Below, piece by piece: positions 61,137 through 64,000 of a stretch of 64,000 nucleotides of DNA. The notes beneath the pieces were generated by a model. That model made no database searches, was not told where the DNA came from, and worked only from the letters and a program-made list of their open reading frames with translations. The DNA is taken from contig JBHELB010000071.1 of NCBI GenBank assembly GCA_041859045.1, positions 1 to 64,000 on the forward strand, in the 5' to 3' direction. Origin of the DNA: JBHELB01 sp041859045 (GTDB lineage: Bacteria; Hydrogenedentota; Hydrogenedentia; Hydrogenedentales; SLHB01). Position 1 is the first letter of the stretch. Each line of letters begins with the position of its first letter. Position numbers and translations under genes: made by a program.

Positions 61137-62605
61137 GGTGCGGCGATCTCGTAGATCACGACTTTGCCTCCGGCGTACGGCGACAGATCGTCGCGCAGAA
61201 GCTTCAAGGAAGAAGGCGCGGTCTGCGGGTCGAGCAACGACGTGAACGCGGGAATGAGCGAAGCCGTGTAGCGTTCATCCACGACGACATAGCGCGCGCC
61301 CGCGGCGTGGGCGTCGCTGACAATGCGCTCGAGCGAAAGCGCGGGGTCGGGCCCGAGGGTCGGCATGTCCGCGTAATAGCCGATCTGCGGTTTGCGCGTG
61401 ACAATCGGCGCAGCGGCCAGATGCTCGCGCATCCAGAGTCCTGCAATCTTGTATTCGCGCGGCTCCGAGGGCAACCGGCCCAGATACGCGGGCCCTGTGG
61501 CGTAGAGCAGGCCGTAGACCATGAGTCCTGCGTTGAGCGCGAGCGGTAGCGGACGCAGCCAGCGACCGGAAGGCAGCGCAGCGGCTTGCGCGGCGACGAG
61601 CACGATGCCGCGCGCGGACCAGAGCGCGATCGCAATGATAGGGGCCATGAGGTAGCGCGGTTCAGGGAAGCCGCTCAGGACAGCCAGTGCCCATTGCACC
61701 AGACAGAAGTAAAGCACGAGCAATTCGAAGCGCAAATCGCGAGGGGCGTCGCCGCGCATGAAAAGACCGCAGCCCGCGAACATCAGCAGGAACGGCCCGA
61801 GCATGACGGGGATGACGTGGCTCAGCGTTGTGTTGAAGGTGCGCGCGAGCAGCGCCGTACGTTCGAAGAGCAATGAGCCGAGCGCGGCCACGGGGTTGGG
61901 CACGCGTTCGCTCAGCGCCGCGGAGCCTGTCATGTACTTCTGGAATAGCAGGTAGAACGCCAACGCCAGCGCGATACCCAGCACGGCGATAGCGATACGG
62001 CGACCGGCGCGCGCGTCTGCGCGTAAGAACAGCAGCGCGCCCACGGGGGCGGACAGGGTGAGAAAGGGCCCTTCGGGGCGCACGAGGCACAACCCCAAAA
62101 ACGCTGCGGGAACGCAAGCGTACCAGAAGCCGCCGTCGCGCAGTGCGCGGCCCAACGCGTAGACCGCCGCAAACCAGAGGAGGCACGCGCAGGCCTCCGG
62201 CGCGACGCGACTGGCGTAGTCGATAAGCCAGGGCCAAAGGACCGCGAGGATCGCCACGATGCGGGCGGCGGCGCGGCCATGAAGCCGTAACGCGAGTAGG
62301 TAGAGGAGTCCGACAAGCAGCGGCCCGGCCATGAGCGACACGGCGCGCAGCGCCCACTCAACGTCGGGAAAAAGGGGACTCAGCAGCGCGCCCAGCGCCG
62401 GGTACAACGGTGGAATGCGATCGCCGAGAGTGCCGAAATCACCCTGCGCATACCGCCCAGCCAACTCCGCGTAATGCACGGCATCCGCCGTGTCGAGTAC
62501 GCGCTGCATGATAAGCGCAAACCCCACGCGCAACGCCGCCGCGCCCGCGACAAAGCCGAGGCATTCGATGGCGGCATTCCGGCGATTGACGTGGTCTACG
62601 CCCAA
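61133..62605 (-). CDS. GT39-like membrane protein
   Basis: 490 residues from TTG 62605, with GGGAG 9 bases upstream. About eleven membrane helices. The external loop after the first helix has DTADAVHYAELAGRYAQG (D38, D41) rather than the Asp-Glu pair of the other GT39 genes here. SGFPEPRYLMAPIIAIAL near 320 is typical of the group. The C-terminal soluble part has a beta-alpha fold (RYVVVDERYTASL). Fully active transferase is probable but the changed loop leaves some doubt. Confidence 0.75.
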   Translation of the reverse strand: MGVDHVNRRNAAIECLGFVAGAAALRVGFALIMQRVLDTADAVHYAELAGRYAQGDFGTLGDRIPPLYPALGALLSPLFPDVEWALRAVSLMAGPLLVGLLYLLALRLHGRAAARIVAILAVLWPWLIDYASRVAPEACACLLWFAAVYALGRALRDGGFWYACVPAAFLGLCLVRPEGPFLTLSAPVGALLFLRADARAGRRIAIAVLGIALALAFYLLFQKYMTGSAALSERVPNPVAALGSLLFERTALLARTFNTTLSHVIPVMLGPFLLMFAGCGLFMRGDAPRDLRFELLVLYFCLVQWALAVLSGFPEPRYLMAPIIAIALWSARGIVLVAAQAAALPSGRWLRPLPLALNAGLMVYGLLYATGPAYLGRLPSEPREYKIAGLWMREHLAAAPIVTRKPQIGYYADMPTLGPDPALSLERIVSDAHAAGARYVVVDERYTASLIPAFTSLLDPQTAPSSLKLLRDDLSPYAGGKVVIYEIAAP

Positions 62606-62621
62606 GAATCGTTCTCCCGGC

Positions 62622-63455
62622 TCAGCAGAACTGCTCGAGGTATGCCGCCCCGCGCAGGAAGCCCTCCTCGCGGGTCTGCGTGCCGTCTTCGTGCTCGATG
62701 CTCAAGACGCCGTCGTAACCGTTTTGGCGCAAGTGCGAGACGTACTCGCCCCAGGCGATATTGCCGAACCCGGGGATGACATAGCGCCACCACCCGCCGG
62801 CATACACACCCACGTGCGCGCGCTTGGCGCGATCGATGAGGCAGTCCTTGGCATGGGTGTGGAAAATGCGCGGACCGAACATGGAAACCGGCACAAGGTA
62901 ATCGCAGCCCTGATGCATGAGGTGTGAGGGATCGTAGTTGAGACCGAAATGCGCATCCGGAATCGCCTCGAACATGCACTCGAAGGTGTCGAGGCCTTGA
63001 AGGCAGGTGGCGAACCAGTTTTCGAGCGCAATGTTGACCTTCTTCTTCGCGGCATGCGCAAGAACCGGACGAAAGGCCTTCGGCAGTATCTTGCGAATCG
63101 TGTCGATTTTGCTCATGCCCTCGGCGGGAAAACCGGCCAGCATGCAGACCGTCGGCACGCCCAGCATCGCTGCGGCGTCGATGGTTTTCTTTGCGTGCGC
63201 TTGCACCGCACTCGCATGTTTCGGGTGCGTGATTCCCGCGTCGTAATAGGCGAGCGAGGTAATCTGAAGCCCATGTTTTTCGACGGCGGCGCGCAGGTCT
63301 TTGGCGACGGCGGCGGTAAGGGTCGCGGGATCGACGTGTTTGCTGCCGGGATGCGCGGCGACCTCGAGGCACGGAATCGCGGCCCCTTCCGCAAAACGCA
63401 GCACGGCGTCGAAATCCACATTTCCAAACGGTGATGTAAGCATCCCTACTTGCAT
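62622..63455 (-). CDS. Sugar phosphate isomerase/epimerase family protein (AP endonuclease 2 fold)
   Basis: 277 residues from ATG 63455 with GGGGGG upstream; a TTG two codons earlier is less likely. A TIM barrel with metal-ligand motifs: LEVAAHPGS, ALENWFAT, FGLNYDPSHLMHQG, IFHTHAKD and LSIEHED. Members isomerise or epimerise ketosugars or inositol derivatives. It is flanked by a dehydrogenase gene 19 bases upstream and a GT gene downstream, suggesting that the pair makes or recycles a sugar. Confidence 0.88.
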   Translation of the reverse strand: MQVGMLTSPFGNVDFDAVLRFAEGAAIPCLEVAAHPGSKHVDPATLTAAVAKDLRAAVEKHGLQITSLAYYDAGITHPKHASAVQAHAKKTIDAAAMLGVPTVCMLAGFPAEGMSKIDTIRKILPKAFRPVLAHAAKKKVNIALENWFATCLQGLDTFECMFEAIPDAHFGLNYDPSHLMHQGCDYLVPVSMFGPRIFHTHAKDCLIDRAKRAHVGVYAGGWWRYVIPGFGNIAWGEYVSHLRQNGYDGVLSIEHEDGTQTREEGFLRGAAYLEQFC

Positions 63456-63474
63456 GGTCAATTCCCCCCGGCCT

Positions 63475-64000
63475 TTAGGCCATCTTCAGTACGATTTTGA
63501 GCGCGCCCGGCTCGTCGGCGTGGGCCAATGCCTGCACGCCATCCGACAACGCGTAGGTCTCGGTAATTAACGGGCGGACTTCAACATTCCCCAACGCCAG
63601 CGCCTCGAGCGCCGGGCGGAACGGACCGCACCGCGAGCCGATAATACGAATCTCATTGATGACGGGCAGATTGAAATCGACATTGCCCGTGTCGGCCAGC
63701 GTGCTCTTCAGCACGATGGTGCCTTCCGGGCGCACGAGTTCCATCGCACGCTGGAATCCCGAAGCGGATCCCGTCGCCTCGACCACCACATCCGCGCCCG
63801 TGTCCAGCATATCGGCGTCGAGCGCCGTGGCGATGCGCAGATGTTCAAGCAAGCCCAACTTCTCCGGGTGATGCCCGATGCAGACCAGGTTCTTGCTGCG
63901 CAACCATAGCACCTGCGCGATGAGCTGGGCCAGTTTGCCGTCGCCTAGCACCAACACCCGATCGTCGGGCGAGATATTGACCTGCTCCAGAATGCGGAAC
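63475..64000 (-). CDS. Zinc-type alcohol/threonine/iditol dehydrogenase, C-terminal part (gene continues past the window)
   Basis: The frame is open to the right edge, so the start is outside. The visible about 174 residues carry the cofactor domain of medium-chain dehydrogenases: VLVLGDGKLAQLIAQVL, VVVEATGSASGFQRAMEL, GTIVLKST, and the C-terminal return to the catalytic domain (ETYALSDGVQALAHA). It ends 19 bases before the isomerase start, so they form a likely polyol or sugar oxidation pair. The catalytic zinc site cannot be judged. Confidence 0.88.
   Translation of the reverse strand, partial: FRILEQVNISPDDRVLVLGDGKLAQLIAQVLWLRSKNLVCIGHHPEKLGLLEHLRIATALDADMLDTGADVVVEATGSASGFQRAMELVRPEGTIVLKSTLADTGNVDFNLPVINEIRIIGSRCGPFRPALEALALGNVEVRPLITETYALSDGVQALAHADEPGALKIVLKMA

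Overview
The window is a high-GC bacterial chromosome segment with densely packed genes, many overlapping by ATGA or GTGA, and frequent GTG or TTG starts. The gene content is WecA-type and GT39-type glycan genes, many B12-binding radical SAM proteins, a corrinoid-methyltransferase-like UroD protein, a CIRCE-controlled hrcA-grpE-dnaK operon, MCP and PilZ proteins. This fits a Gram-negative-type environmental lineage near the Planctomycetes or Candidatus Hydrogenedentota. That placement is inference from gene content only. Promoters of the form TTGACA-N17-TAGACT recur, so a housekeeping sigma-70 is in use.

Left part (1-12.8 kb). A probable insertion-sequence end runs off the left edge, followed by tRNA-Val(CAC), a UroD/MtaA-like protein with a C-terminal CxxC domain, and an overlapping CobW-type GTPase. 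On the minus strand, one four-gene operon (10183 to 2811) encodes a B12-binding radical SAM protein, a ketoacyl-synthase homologue with a Cys-His-Gln triad, a membrane histidine kinase, and a receiver/GAF/PAS kinase homologue whose phospho-accepting His is Gln. A tandem pair of GT4 glycosyltransferases follows with its own strong promoter.

Middle part (12.9-33.7 kb). The hrcA-grpE-dnaK heat-shock operon ends in a strong terminator embedded in the 3' end of a convergent glycosyltransferase gene. That gene closes a minus-strand operon hemH-pseB-pseC-GT (ferrochelatase followed by the first two steps of pseudaminic acid synthesis). Next come a recombinase-domain protein without a catalytic domain, a YtrA-type GntR regulator divergent from a secreted PHP hydrolase, wecA plus a TPR protein, and hflX. 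Directly behind hflX lies an overlapping run of four radical SAM genes (28508-33741), the best candidate for an undescribed biosynthetic pathway in the window.

Right part (33.8-64 kb). rarA and a GT39 gene meet dnaE convergently, but a 2.1-kb lower-GC segment carrying a second GT39 gene sits between them, flanked by a perfect 86-bp direct repeat of the junction. After dnaE and its upstream cinA-type gene come a PilZ-receiver fusion, TPR and GYF/RDD membrane proteins, an MCP, dapA-dapB, a HisG-like gene, a small phage-tail-like cassette, and a glycan assembly region (53-62.6 kb). That region has a polyprenyl-phosphate GT2, soluble GTs and GT39 enzymes, and it ends in a sugar isomerase and a truncated zinc-type dehydrogenase at the right edge.

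A dispersed palindromic element with a CTAG-N-GCATTTTCA core recurs in several intergenic gaps, often overlapping stop codons. No CRISPR array, rRNA or replication origin was seen.
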